DNA of 64,000 nt, from the NCBI GenBank assembly GCA_947623455.1, contig OX392534.1:8132001-8196000 (forward strand). Reading direction: 5' to 3'. The stretch's first letter is position 1, and each line of letters starts with the position of its first letter. Source of the DNA: Mimachlamys varia (Eukaryota; Mollusca; Bivalvia; Pectinida; Pectinidae). The notes beneath the pieces were generated by a model. The model saw nothing but the letters and a program-made list of their open reading frames with translations, made no database searches and had not been told where the DNA came from. Made by a program: the position numbers and the translations under genes. Of the stretch, positions 34,791 to 47,471 are shown one piece after another.

Positions 34791-37384
34791 TAACTTTTGT
34801 TTTGCAAAAGAAAGCAACTTTATACTATTTATACCTTTAACCTTTTTATGTGTCAGTATAAATATCCCGGCACCATTATTTGTCAACTGTTAAAGAAAAT
34901 AGTGATAGTAATATCCCCTCGCACGTGCTTTTATAGACTCCGACACAGAGGGGAGCTAAAGAAAAATACGCAAACAACTTTTCTTCAGTTGAAATCTACA
35001 TTAATTTATCTTAAAATTAACTTTCATATCACATGGGGTTTTTTTCACTTGATTTTTTTGTAGTTATTTTTTACGTGCTAATTTCTTCAGGTAGATTTCT
35101 TTTTTATAATCATGATGCATTATCTATTTACTTATAATTGACGTGAAACAATCACATTGAGTTCACGTGAAATAACCCTTTTGGAAACTTGTAAAGAACG
35201 AAGAAAATAACATAAGTTGTGCTACATTCTGTATGCCAGATCTTTGATTTTATCGCGGTACGACGTTCAATCAAAATGCCGATAAGTTGCTGTATGTATG
35301 TACAACAGAAGAAAGTATATTTATCTTAATCTTAAAGGAACAATGGTTTATGATGAGGAACAAACGGCACCCTTTGTCAGTTAATCTACGGTTTCCTCGG
35401 CATGGGGTTAGGATATCAGAGATACCACAGAGCAGGGCCCTACTGTCATCTCAACAACCATACGACGTTCTTCACAAACTTCAGACATGTCTGTCTATAA
35501 TATTGAGATGACTACTAACACATCCACAGTTTATGATATCGCAGCAATAGTATTTACCTCCTTAACCCATGTTAACAGAATTAGCGATGGAAGGCCCTAC
35601 AGAATATATATCACTGCTATGTTTATCTTTTCGACGGGTTTGGCAACAACCGTTAGCTAATTGTCCATACTGATAATAACCTCTCTGGTTTTTATCAGAC
35701 TTATCATCTTGGCATTTAGCCAGATACCGATGTCTGCTAGACAGACGTTCACACCCCTTGATCTAGCGTCCGAGCTGTCGACTGATTTGATAATCATGGC
35801 CATTATATAACTGTCTACAGAGAAAATTTCTGTGTTGTTAAGACTGACCTAAAGGCACTGCAAAACCATCAATTTTTGCATTGATGGTTTACCGCCCAAT
35901 TTAATATGGCTTAATGAAGCACAGTTTCTGATCCGAATAATATAAACACTTGTAAAATATGTCATGGAGAGTTCCAACGTGCGACACAGAAGTCTACACT
36001 TAATATTCAAGATAACCCGTGTTTTCACGGACAGAACATATCCGCCATCATCTTATTAGTGTTAAGAGTTCATATGACTGAACTATTTCCTTCTTTCAGA
36101 ATACAACAAAATTGAATAATTCATGTCGTTCGGCAATAAACAGTACATAAATGTGCTGTGCTGAGGATTCTTATACAATCTATAGCATACAAACGATCCT
36201 AGATCAACTCCATATAGCATTAGGTTACCATACATTTACATATAATGTTATGTCTGTGTTGATAAAAATACTGACATGGAGACAGAAGCTTGAGAAACAT
36301 ACACGTAACAGACGCTACAAAATGATTTTTGTACCTACATAGGAAAATATGTTTCTTTTTTACGTGTGATACAAGCTTATAGAGACTAATCCTTTGTACG
36401 TGTAAGTCTCTCCCCTGTTAGGGATTGTGTGGCCAGTTGTTATACATATAGGTCAAAGGTGGATTGATCTCTCCGCCAACCTAGTGTGGTTTCTCGGTAA
36501 AGTACAAACACCATAGATCAGGCCAAAAATGAATAAAAGTACGTAATATATTTAAAGATTGAATTAATGTTATCGATGCTTTAATTCATAGTTCAATAAA
36601 TACATTTATCAGCATCATAACAATGTTAACGATTAAATAGATGTGAAGCACGTGCGTATTAAACCGAAATTGGATTATATTGTCGTCGCCCGATGTTACT
36701 GGTGATATATAGTGTAGCTTGGCTGATGTCTCCGATCGTTTAGCTAGTTTATCGACAACGCCCCATCAGTTACACGCCACTAGTGAGATGATATATGTGT
36801 TTGAGATAATACTTACTGCTTTGAATATACATAAACACTAATTTGATAGAACCCATAAGTGAATTAAGTTTTCCTTCACTTACTTTACAACCATTGCAAC
36901 TGTCATATGTGACATTTTTTCAGCCTTACCTTGGTAGGTCTCTTAAAACAATTTTGACTGTATTTTCAAAACACATTTCACGAACAAAGATCATTGCTAT
37001 ACCTGCCTACAGGGCCTGTTAAACATCTTCATATTTTCAGTTGTGATTGACAAACCAATTAAACCAAGTATGCGTACAAAATGAAAAACGGCTCTCAACA
37101 GGAAAACTGAAAGTAATAAATAACCTGTCAAAGGTATGAGCACAGAAGCTGTTGAAATGTACTTTTGTGAAAATTTATGATTCACATGCTTGCAATAAGT
37201 TTTACACGTACTTCGTTTATACCATTTCTTTTAAGCAGATCACGATGTAGAACACGTGTAAGATGGAGAGATTTCATCGTTAAAACAATATATCGGGAGA
37301 GAGAGAGAAGAAGCTTCGGGAAAACATTAACCTGCGAATAGAACTTCTATTTCCCTTACTTATAAACACTGGTTTGCTTTTTCA
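34791..37384. other. no recognisable feature
   Basis: A perfect 10-bp-arm hairpin (aaaccatcaa / ttgatggttt) sits at 35863-35890, and a short GA run near 37300. No gene or repeat family was recognised in 2.6 kb. Confidence 0.4.
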
Positions 37385-37785
37385 CCCCAGACGTTTGCTT
37401 ACCCTTCAGGAACGTCTGGTATTATTAGCCAAGGGTCTCTGTGTAAACCTTTTTTTATATGTTTACCCCTTGTTTAGTCGATTGTGTGTTCGGACTATGG
37501 TTCTATTGTCCCTTCGGTATTCTCTATTTTCTTCTTCCTAAACCGGGGTCACCTGTTGTGTGTATGTATAATTGAGTCACACCCAATCATGTGTGCTTCA
37601 ATTACTATTGTAGTATAAGTAAAATATAGACGAAAAACGATTTTGAGTTTGGATGATGGGTCTGTTGTCTCTTCGCTATTCTCTATTTTTTTCTTTTTGT
37701 ACTGGGGTCGCCAGGTGCCTGTATTTAGGAATGAGTTATACCCAGTAATCAATAATGTGTGCTCCTATTTGATTGTTTTATAAAC
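37385..37785 (+). repeat. RT family 3' end, locally duplicated with its flank
   Basis: The family 3' terminus (ttcggtattctct at about 37513) is followed by a flank containing ggggtcacc and aatcatgtgtgcttc. From about 37632 the terminal block and the same flank repeat in direct orientation with mismatches. A tandem duplication of roughly 155 bases covering the insertion junction explains this. Confidence 0.7.
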
Positions 37786-38689
37786 ATTTGTACCATTTTT
37801 AATAACTGATATTTTGTATATCAAAAGACTTAATGACATTGTTTTGGTTTTAAACATCATTTGATAAAAACGTATTAGTCTTGTCACAAATAAGTTTAAG
37901 TATTCGTCTGTTATCCTTTAATTCACAATTAACCCCGATCTATTTTATTTTACAAGCAAAATTATCCTTATCTGTCCATGCTTATTAAATCATGCATCTT
38001 TATTGTATCATAATGTCCCTACGTTAATACAGGTAATAATTCAAATTTGATATACTGATTATCTTTTATGATACTGTATAGTAAAACCCATAGTCATAGG
38101 GGGTTTCTTCAATGTCTACAAAACCCTAAACGTTCGTTAAATGTTCTATCCTACGCTGGAATCAAAGACATTAAAGAGATAAATAAAAAGGAAAAGAGAA
38201 CATAAGAGATTGTTTCATTCAGCACATTTTTATGACCTGTTCAAGGGCATGAACCTTCGGAAAACAACTGTAAAATAAGTGTCGTAATAGTCATCCAGCT
38301 ACCAGAAAAAGATTATGATGGAAACCATTTAAAACACAGTCGTCATCGCACCAAATCACTTCTGTAATCAGTTTTACTGTTACCTTCAACGCAAAGGATA
38401 GGTTTATCCTCTTTAGGATTGTATCCAGAAACGTTTTACTGAGGTTTTAAATGCAATACAAGCGAATCGTTATTTTGACAAATGTCTTTACTTCAACGAC
38501 TATTTAGAAAAAGCGTTTTTATTTGCCAAGCCCTTGACTAGTCTTTAAATTTCTCATTATGTGAAATTACCCGTATTGATTATATTGATGAACAACAAGA
38601 ACATTTCTGACTCGATCGTAAATTCACTCGATAACTTAACAATCCGGGCACTGGGTTCTTCTACATTACGTCAGCAGTGTGGCAGCATA
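37786..38689. other. no recognisable feature
   Basis: This is AT-rich spacer ahead of a LINE fragment. Confidence 0.4.
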
Positions 38690-39473
38690 TGCCAGTCCTA
38701 AACTTACCATGGGACTTACATGGATACAGCTATTTTTCACTGTCGTAGATGAACATGCTCCTAAACGAACTACGGCTTAAAATAGCAAAACAACCAGAAT
38801 CGACGGATAGATGAGGCTATTCTTGACAATATGAGAACTAGGGATGAACTAAGGTGACAAGGCACAATACCAAATGCAAAATCACCGGGATGCCTGTATG
38901 TTTCGAAGAGCAAAATCAGATTATTACGAAACGGCTATTGACACCAATCTTGACAATCTCAAAAAACTATTGAAGCCTATGCATGAACTAAGTCAAAAAC
39001 AAAGGCTTGCAAATTCTGAATATGTTTACGATTAGCGATGGAAATTTGTTTGAAAAAGGTAAAATGGCAAACTAGTTTAATGGTTATTTCGATGAAATTG
39101 CTATATGTGATAAACCGAGTTTGCCACATATTTTTCAAATTCAAAGTTTTTTAAAGGTTTGGACAAGCAAAAAAGCTTCTGGTTTGGAAGATGTTGGTGC
39201 TAAGCTGTTAAAAAGGATTAATGCTTAAGTAGCACAGTCACTTATCTATGTTATATATCTTAGTATCCAGTCTGGTAAATTTCCAACACAGTGGTAGAGG
39301 GCAATATTTACGCTCCCCCAACCCCCGATAAAATTGGTAGTACTGCTCATTTTACCATCTACAGGTACAGGCCAAAGAAGATATGCTTTTCCTTATGAGT
39401 CACATGGATTTTTAATTAAGTGTTTGAAAGGTTTGGATGAGCAAAAAGCTACTAGTTTGGATGATGTTCGTGC
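38690..39473 (+). pseudogene. decayed LINE RT N-terminal fragment
   Basis: Plus-strand pieces: FTVVDEHAPKRTTA (about 38735), then RRAKSDYYETAIDTNLDNLK (about 38910). After those come KGLDKQKSSGLEDVGAKLLK (about 39155) and IYLSIQSGKFPTQW (about 39255). These follow the order of a LINE ORF2 between endonuclease and RT finger domain. Many stops are present. A part of it, 39155-39201, is repeated at 39425-39472, where it joins an RT-family 3' end. The catalytic palm is absent. Confidence 0.75.
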
Positions 39474-39570
39474 GAACACCTGGTCTTTCTTTTGATCCTA
39501 TTTTGTTTCTAGTTTAATCGATTTTGAGATCAGATTATGATTTTGTTGACGCTTAGGTATTCTCTTAATT
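39474..39570 (+). repeat. RT family 3' terminus
   Basis: From gcgaacacctggtctttc to gttgacgcttaggtattctc. It is fused directly to the duplicated LINE piece. Confidence 0.8.
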
Positions 39571-40004
39571 TTTTTTTAATGTCAAGAGGACTGTCTTTTT
39601 TTTTATTCCAGACACTTTCTCATTGACAGTACAATTGAGGGGAATGCTTTACCTTAACAAACAGACGATTTCATCATTTTAATACAAAAATCTACTAAAC
39701 TTACTGTAAATTAATGTCTTAGATTTTAGTCCATATCCATCAACATCAAAATGTTGTTGTTATTTTGTTTTGTGTGGGGGGAGGGTGGTGTGTGGGTGTG
39801 TACGTGTGTTTGTTTAAATGGAATAAAGCAATATTTTAGATTATAACATTCATAGCTGATGAAAATTATTTGCATGAACGTTAATGCATTCTTTGATATT
39901 CTTTACTAAGACAACTGTGATATAACTTTATATGTCGATAGCATAAACTATATATGTTGCTTTTAATTATTATTCAATTTAACAAAAGCAAGATAATCTA
40001 ATCC
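39571..40004. other. no recognisable feature
   Basis: This contains a GT/G-rich patch near 39770-39810. Nothing else was recognised. Confidence 0.4.
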
Positions 40005-40375
40005 TCAAAATGAGAACCGACTCATCATTGTCAATCACAACAAGTAAGCACACTAATGAACATACATGTACTTAAAAAAACACCCATCTTCATATCACAT
40101 ATAGATAAAGAATATTTCTCAATGAGACCAAGATGGCGACCATAAAACTTGGCCATAGTCTTCATCAACCTGTATCTCTCAAATACCTGTGCCGTAAATT
40201 TGCTCATCAGCAGCTGAAATATTTCACAAAAAAATCTCGATATTCAGTGCAAGCCCTAGAATAACGAATCAGCTGCCACATGTAAACACCTAATGATGGA
40301 GATCACGATCGGAAAATCGTCATTTTTATCATTTAACTCAGTAATAAACTGCCCGTGTTGGTCATAGTGATGGTA
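40005..40375 (-). mobile_element. RT family copy: C-terminal coding part and start of 3' UTR
   Basis: The left end begins inside the UTR at cctcaaaatgagaaccga. The reverse-strand coding segment follows, with the YGV..SQL-type block near 40255-40290 and the family hallmark agaccaagatggcgaccata. The terminal 3' UTR block is missing. Confidence 0.8.
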
Positions 40376-43300
40376 AAAAATGAATTTATCCTCAATAAAT
40401 AAAGTTTATTATTAAGCCTAAGAAGTGCGACGGTTTAAAAGGATGTTTTAGTCGTGAAGTTTCCCTTTGCTGATTTAACATCCCTGCTTCCCAAGCTAAT
40501 GGTTGTTACATGTGGCAGTTTACTCGGTATTCAGGAGATTGTTCCCAATACTACGACTGCGTGATATACAATGTTCATTGTATTGACCATAAATACATTT
40601 CATTAAAATCATCTAATTGGGTAAAATATTTATTTTTCTTTTGTAATACTATACGAATAGTGATGTTAGAGTATGCATGTTTCGTAGCGTTTGTTATTTA
40701 TTCATACACGATAAAAATAATAAAGAGGCTCATTTGTCTGCTTAGCGATTTGGCTTTGGAGCCGAATAAAATATGGTTTCTGATAAAACTATCTATATAT
40801 CGCATCTTTTTCGAAATGATTTATTTTTAAATAGAAACATTAAATGGAGTGTTGCTCTTTATAGTTACTGAAACAATTTCGGATAACGCTAGCACGATTC
40901 ACCATTATTTTTAAATCGATTTGTGCAATAAAATCCTCGCTATTTGTCGTTATGCTGACGGTTTCAGGACTGACAATGATACAGGGTTAATGTCGCGAGG
41001 AATGGCATCGGTATTAATGGAATGGTTCACAAATTAATGCAGTATTAAAATGGTTATAATTGAAATGTGGATAGAACCAATTGCTATGCCTTTTTGGATA
41101 TTGAATATTTCGTGAAGCATTCCTTATTTCCATTTATTTAATAGCATGTAACACAAAGTAATGAACCGGTCAGTATTATACAATAAACGTTGGGCAATTG
41201 ATATGCCATTGATAAAAATGTAATGGACGATAGAGCCATTTTGCCATACAGTCTGGCACTTAGACCGTGGGAAATCGACAATTCACTAGGAACATGTAGT
41301 ATCCCACAAGCTTTTTAAATCAAAAAATTCATTCCCGTTTCTAAAGCCAAGAGTTTCAAACAAAATTAATTTGATGGGATTAAACATACTTCACTAAATG
41401 ATGATATCAATAACATATAATGACTAATTCTTTACAAGTAATTTTAAAATATGAAGACTGATCGATCCGAAAGAAAGGTCAAATTCACTGAGGAAGAAAA
41501 TGGGGTATTTGTTTGTTAGTGACGATGACATCGTTGCCATCATCCTTAATTACCTCATTAAAAAGAAGCAATAGTGCTCTTGTGTATATTTCCAACCACA
41601 CGGACCGACGTTCTACACAGCAGCCTCAAACCTATAGGTTTGGGATCTGGGGATGAATAGCATACCTACATATTAATGTACCGTTAAACCTATTTATTCG
41701 GGACATTTGGGTTTTTTGTGCCCTCTACTTGGGACACAGATGAAACAACTATTTGGATTCAACATTGTCTTTACAACTCATTGTTGTTTTTGTTCCTAAC
41801 GCCTTGTTCTACAATACATTCCTCAAAGCCTAAATAGTATACGTTCGCTCAGATAAGGACACACATTGTTTTTTGTTCCCAGGTAAAGACATCCTAAAAA
41901 CGTTAGCTGATGTTCACTGCTTAACCTGTAGCATTAATTGATGGTAGTGAAAACAACTAGTTCCTCCGTTTTATGTATAATATGACCAGGAGGAATATGC
42001 GTGTTTTAGAAAAGTATTTCAGTGAGATGACACTATGAATTTTGTACCAGATACACGCTATCACAAGTTGCAAATACACAGACATATCCCCCCACCGACA
42101 CCCATGGATGTAGACGCTTCCTAAAATTACCTTAGGGCGTGTAGCAAAATAAAACAACAGAAGGTATAGGGTCTCAGATTACATCATATTTAGGTTAATG
42201 GATTTCAAAATGTTCTATTACCCAACAAGGATGTTTTACAAATTCGTGTATTAATAGCTTTAACATTTGACGTTGCAGTCTGTAAGCCAACAACTTTTCA
42301 TATCGATGTAAACGTTTTGATGCTGGCCGCAGTAAACTACAGGTTTTGGTTGTTTCTTGTAATGCCCTTTACACACAAACAAATCTTCAATAACTTATCT
42401 TCGCTTTTGGCACTTCAAATTAAAGTGCCAAATTAATGTGTTTACAATGAAATACTCGTCTATCGGAAATCCGGCGTTTTGATTTATTAAGACTATATTG
42501 GGAGATTGAAAATCTCTGTCACAGTTGTGTTGTGGTAACGCAACAAGCAATGTGTGCGTGCATCGTGCATACATCGTTCGCCATTGATGCACACACCTAG
42601 GCGATCTGACGATCGGCCGTTCATTTGCGCGATTCCCATCGCACACACGCAAGATTTGATAAGATTGGTCCCAGGTAACAGAACAGATAAATATCAAATC
42701 GGATTTAATTACCTGCCTTGTGTCAAGCGATCCACGACGACAGGTCTAATTCGAGTTACCAAGTGACCGTTATGAAAACAACTGGACGCTTATAAGTTAT
42801 TTGTAACCCTTACTGTACCTGTGTTTTCACACCTAGTCGAGTGTTGTAAGTGTCCCAGGCCAGAGACGTATGCATATGGTCTATGTACAGGTATAGCTCG
42901 GTACAAACTGGCAATGCAAACTGAATGAAAACGTGTCAATATGTGTTGAACGTTTGCATGTGGCTACTGTACTATTTTTGTTTACAAAAAACTACAAAAT
43001 GACCATACATAGTTCTAAGAAAGATATAGCTAGACATATCAGCAAACATACGTCGCTCAACTAATAGAAATATGCTTTAAAAATGGCACGAAACCGTTTG
43101 TATTGTTAAGCCATTTCTCAATTTTCACCGACCACACCCATGGGCAATAGAAATGATCACCCAGGATCGCATCGTTATCACACCTTGCGTAACTGTACTT
43201 ATATTGAATGTTTGATTTTGTTAGTACATATATGTACATCAAAACTAGGCTTCCGCCAATCACGAATGAGCAAAGCTATATATGTTTATTTCGTATTACA

Positions 43301-44141
43301 CCTTCAGACACGAACATGTCAACCAAGCTTGTGACATCATTATCTTAATTAGCTCCAAGTTAGTGACGCAAAACATACCATGTACGTACACTATGCACGT
43401 ATTACAAACTGCCATAAAGTGCTCGTAATTATGTCCGTCGATATGGAAATACACGAAACAGTTGATGACATTTTCTTTTGTGGCTTTATAATGGAAGCAG
43501 TAGTTCACTAAAGGTCGTTAACCTACCATACGATGTTCATCGATACAGTATCGCCAATACGGCATGGGAGCTTGTGTAAATCACTGTTACGGTTACGTAC
43601 ATGTCATCAACTGATGTCATTTATCTGTGCTAGCTGCTTATCGAATTAAGCTCTCCACTTGCGTAAGTCATTAAACAGCATGCACTATAACATGTCCCGT
43701 AATAATAGAAACTGAGGTACGGAGTATAATGTCTCTGAGGGGTATTGCATGGTCACTTCGTCCACATTTCGTTGGCCAGCGTTATAATTTGAAAACTCCA
43801 ATTTCACAAATCCTTTCACGTTTTCAGTTAATTTAGTTACATGAATAAAGTGTTTCTGCAGTTCTGATGCCTGGCAAAAATGTCAACGTTTTAGCAACAA
43901 AGTATTTTTATTTCAATTTATGAATTAAACACTTTAAATAATTCAGCAGTTTTATATACTCCTTGGCCATAAAACTCAAAGTGTCTGTAAAATAGAGTTC
44001 TTACATTATAATATTACCAACAAATGTTTGCCAACTGTTTTTGAAATACCCCTTAATGGCAGTGGGATGATATGAAGAGCCAAGTATCCCATCCGAAGGT
44101 AATGCAATCATCACATATAATTAAACTCATCGCTCATGCAA
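40376..44141. other. no recognisable feature
   Basis: I see no repeat family or coding region in 3.8 kb. A perfect 10-bp-arm hairpin (tttggcactt / aagtgccaaa) lies at 42406-42432. Single-copy regulatory or intronic sequence cannot be excluded. Confidence 0.4.
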
Positions 44142-44224
44142 GCTGTCTTCATCCTGTAATATGTAGTCGCAAACCTAAGAGCTCACTGTGCGCCAACTTG
44201 TGAATGACACTAAAAGTAAGTTTG
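44142..44224 (+). repeat. local duplication, left copy
   Basis: This shares gctgtc, taatatgta, gctcactgtgc and cttgtgaat blocks in order with 45037-45121. The two copies flank the MITE at 44559. Confidence 0.75.
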
Positions 44225-44558
44225 ATCCTGCGATACAAAGAAGAAGAATTGTGTGGTCGCGTAACGGTTTTAAAGTTTGTTTTCCTGCTATGTAATCTTA
44301 ACATACATAATTTTGCACTTTATAATATACACACTTCCGTAGTACACGAGTTGAAATAATGCAGTACTTATTGGGTTTTCCCCCCTAATTTCATAGATTA
44401 AACAGGTTTTGAGCACCTGAACCTTCCGCTTCAATGTTAGTTTAAAGAATTGATTCCAATCTATTGGCCCCAAGAATCAATGACGAGTCGTTGGAGGACA
44501 AGACATCTGTATGCTGCAGTTAACTTCATTTTTTCAGCATATTGTATATTTTACTAAA

Positions 44559-44953
44559 TTTAAAGGCCCAATATACGTAACTTTGGTCAAAACTTGATGC
44601 GAAAATCAAGCTTAATAATTTATTATTTTTATAGATTTAGTTAAGATTAACTGATATCAGCAATATTCAAGATGACTTCTTACGCGTTTATCGGTACGGC
44701 AGCAGTTGAAACTCGGTATTTGTCAACACGCGACCATTTCGAACCATGTTCCACCTTCGGTTTGTTATTGAAGTGGGCCCCACCTGAATTATTTTTAATT
44801 CTTTGGATTTTTCTATCAGGAGTTTCTCGTTAGTTACCGCTCAGGTTTACTTCGTTTTAGGCTTATTTTTGCATGGTTATCAACTGGAATTTTTTTCAGA
44901 ATTTTTCAGATTAACGAAAATTTTCCTGAAGTTACGTATATTGGGCCTTTAAA
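44559..44953. mobile_element. MITE with 25-bp perfect terminal inverted repeats
   Basis: The left end 44559-44583 (tttaaaggcccaatatacgt, then aactt) is the exact reverse complement of the right end 44929-44953. The 395-bp body has no coding capacity. The outermost tttaaa is itself palindromic, so target duplication and terminal repeat cannot be separated by eye. The superfamily is undetermined. Confidence 0.9.
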
Positions 44954-45036
44954 GAGTGCATCATGTTGCTTGTTACGTCATCCTTCAAAGTACAGGTACA
45001 ATCAATCTGTCGGGTTTCTATAAACAATCAACCATA

Positions 45037-45121
45037 GCTGTCATCATCTCTGGAATATGTAATATCAAACGCAAGGCTCACTGTGCACCTGCTTGTGAAT
45101 ATCACTTAAAGACTAGTTGAT
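45037..45121 (+). repeat. local duplication, right copy
   Basis: This is a diverged direct copy of 44142-44224. A further short repeat, caggtacaatcaat with a gggtttct or aggtttct tail, is seen at 44993 and 45158. Confidence 0.75.
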
Positions 45122-45319
45122 AAAAAGCCGGGTTTCTCTGCAGTGTAAACTTTAAAGTGCAGGTACAATCAATTGGTAGGTTTCTCCCAATTTAAAACCA
45201 CCAAATAGCCAGCCACTCCCTTCAGTTTTTCAAATAGAGTGTTACCCAGGGCGTAGCACTGTGGCTTCTGTTGTTAATGTTTTACTAAATGATTTTATCG
45301 TCTTACACCAAACCTTGCT

Positions 45320-45560
45320 ATACCTGAAGACAAAACACAACGAGAGAAAACCGAATCGTCAACAGGATCTTAATCCATACTTAAAATTGATAAAACTAGC
45401 GACAAGATATAAATAAAAGAAAGATTTACATGGTGACATTTGAAAAAGTACAAGATAAAAAGATCGGAACGGTAAGCATATTTCACTGCATCGACGAAAC
45501 CCGCCATGTAAATCTAGGTCACATCCAAACAAATGTGCATCCTCAAAGTGAGAGCTAAAA
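45320..45560 (-). repeat. RT family 3' UTR copy, diverged
   Basis: This is a minus-strand family UTR with aaagatttacatggtgacat, then aacggtaagcatatttcact and cctcaaagtgagagct. It is more diverged than most copies. Confidence 0.7.
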
Positions 45561-45599
45561 GTTTATGCGATCATAGCAGATATAACAAATAAAATGATA

Positions 45600-45985
45600 C
45601 AAAAAAAACATCCCAGTGAGATCAACACGGCAAACAGAAACGTATCCATAGTCTTCGTCAGTCTGCATATCTCCAATCCATGTGCCATGTTTGTGATAGT
45701 CTGAGCTGATATACATATAAATCACGAAAATCTCGACATTTTTCATCTGTCTTGTAAGTATTATATTGTAAGTAAACATCGAGGAATGCAGTTGATGTAG
45801 AAGATTGTACAGTCGACTTGGTCAACAAACTTCTTGTAATTTGTAAACAATACATCGTCGATATGTATATGAAAGACTAATCTAAGGATTTGGCAAGGGT
45901 TTTTTTGTTACCTGTCCTGATAAGCTCCTCAATTTATCCAGCTAAGAGTAGGGTACAGTTTGATCCATAAATGGTTGCTGGAAAG
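45600..45985 (-). pseudogene. RT family coding fragment with degenerate YIDD region
   Basis: Minus-strand frames give the segment around the motif C region (SFIYI, then a DDV-like block at about 45845-45875, with KFVDQ after it). Further on is the C-terminal piece near 45605-45730. It probably belongs to the same insertion as 45320-45560. Confidence 0.65.
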
Positions 45986-46302
45986 TTTATGCGAAAAAAA
46001 CGTTTGCATAACATGAGCATGTTTTTTATAAGAGAATGGGGATCAAAAGGCTAACGCCACTTCTCATGCCAAAATATTTACACCAAAGACAAATGAACAC
46101 TAAGATGACGAAAGATGGTGGCACAATAACATTTTAGATGAGAGATGCTATACATGTCATTGTCACCATTAGGACATTATCCTCTAGCTACTACCACGCA
46201 TAACTAGATTCTAGTAAATAAATTGAGTGGAAAAAAAGATAAGTTTGTCTAAAAATATTGACTCGTAACTAACATAGAAATTTGTGATCCACTTATGTAT
46301 AA
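45986..46302. other. spacer upstream of the LINE
   Basis: A short segment, accacgcataactagattct, is shared with 56320-56340. No gene was recognised. Confidence 0.4.
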
Positions 46303-46609
46303 GCTGGGAGTGCGCATGCGCGAATATGGCGGACGAAAACATTTTCACGCACCGACCAAATTGAAGAAAATTGAAGATTGTGCACATTTACGGATTCGGA
46401 ACTTCATCGACTTTGGCAAGATACATCCAAAAATCACTATAACTAATTTGATATATTACATTTAGGCCTAGCTCTCAAAATCTCAACAAAAATGGCTTTC
46501 TAAATTCAGGTAAGGCTGGTCCCTTTGTCCCAATATACCACTTTGTAAACGCGAGCTCTACGATCACCAAATAGGTCTTCAAGTAATCCTTCATTCACCG
46601 ATGTCATAA

Positions 46610-47333
46610 ACAAAGCTAAATAAATTCTTGGATAAAGACCGTGAACCAGTGACAGGCTCACCAAAACTTAAGCCCTGTATCCTCTTGGACAGCAAAGGTA
46701 ACTACCTGAGACGCCATGTTTCCCACCCGATAGAAACCGAGATAGCGTGGTTTTGTAAAGGCGGTTTGACGGTAGAACAGAGCAAACTTTGGATCCAACG
46801 CAACATCACAAAAAAAAATCATCACTTTCGGAAATATTTGGCTCTATGTTTGGCTTGGCACCTGCAATCTGACGACCAAAAACAAGAAATACATCTCTCT
46901 GCCACACGATATTGAATACGAAACAAATTCCATCATCAAAAACTACAAAGATATTGCAGACATCATCAGTAAACACCCAGGATCAAGAGTAACATTCTTG
47001 GAAATACCAATATACAGCATTGTTGCCTGGAATTCTGCAAAAGGTCACAAACAACCAGACACCTTCAAAGATCAGGACAGTGAACTAGCCACACGCATCT
47101 ACCACCCCAACGGCCTGATAAGGACATTAAACAAAGGAAACCACGCACACTCTCCAGAATTCTCCTCAGACCTGAGTATTAACCCGAAACATAAGAAAAA
47201 AGGGAAACCCACTACTGAAAAAAGACATAACTTCAAGCTATATGTAGACGGCATCCATCCCTCATCAGTCCTATGCAAGTACTGGCTGAAAAAGATCTCG
47301 GAGCAAATCCGCAAAGACTGCTGGAAAGACTAA
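46610..47333 (+). pseudogene. LINE ORF1: SGNH-hydrolase-like (esterase) protein
   Basis: The first part (frame of 46628) contains ILLDSKGNYLRRH, where the Ser of LDSKG (46691-46693) sits as in SGNH block I. The run of nine A at 46810-46818 shifts the frame by one base. After it the frame reads WLYVWLGTCNLTTK (block III-like, 46845-46886), then FLEIPIYSIVAWN. Near the end VDGIHPS (47244-47264) gives the block V Asp-x-x-His, with His at 47256-47258. CR1 ORF1 proteins are known to carry esterase domains, and the spacing of these three blocks fits. The true start is unclear: no ATG opens the frame after the TAA at 46607, so the 5' part may also be damaged. Confidence 0.75.
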
Positions 47334-47471
47334 ATGGTAAGTGCTAGCCCAAAATAGTAGGTTGGTGTGGGTATATCCACGCTTCTACTTCCAGGTCATA
47401 GGGGTGCAGAGGAATCTGGGTAACCTGTGTGGGTTTTTCCACGCTAATCTCCCTGTGCACTTTGTATCACC
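47334..47471 (+). other. LINE inter-ORF region
   Basis: This is 138 bases between the ORF1 stop and the ORF2 start. It holds two similar blocks, gtgtgggtatatccacgctt and gtgtgggtttttccacgcta, about 60 bases apart. Each can fold as a small stem (gtggg with ccac). They could influence reinitiation, but this is only a guess. Confidence 0.5.

Noticed and set aside
35863..35890. A hairpin as a terminator or small RNA precursor (also at 31910, 42406 and 60101)
   Set aside because: Stems of 7-10 bp occur by chance several times in 64 kb, and none has supporting context.
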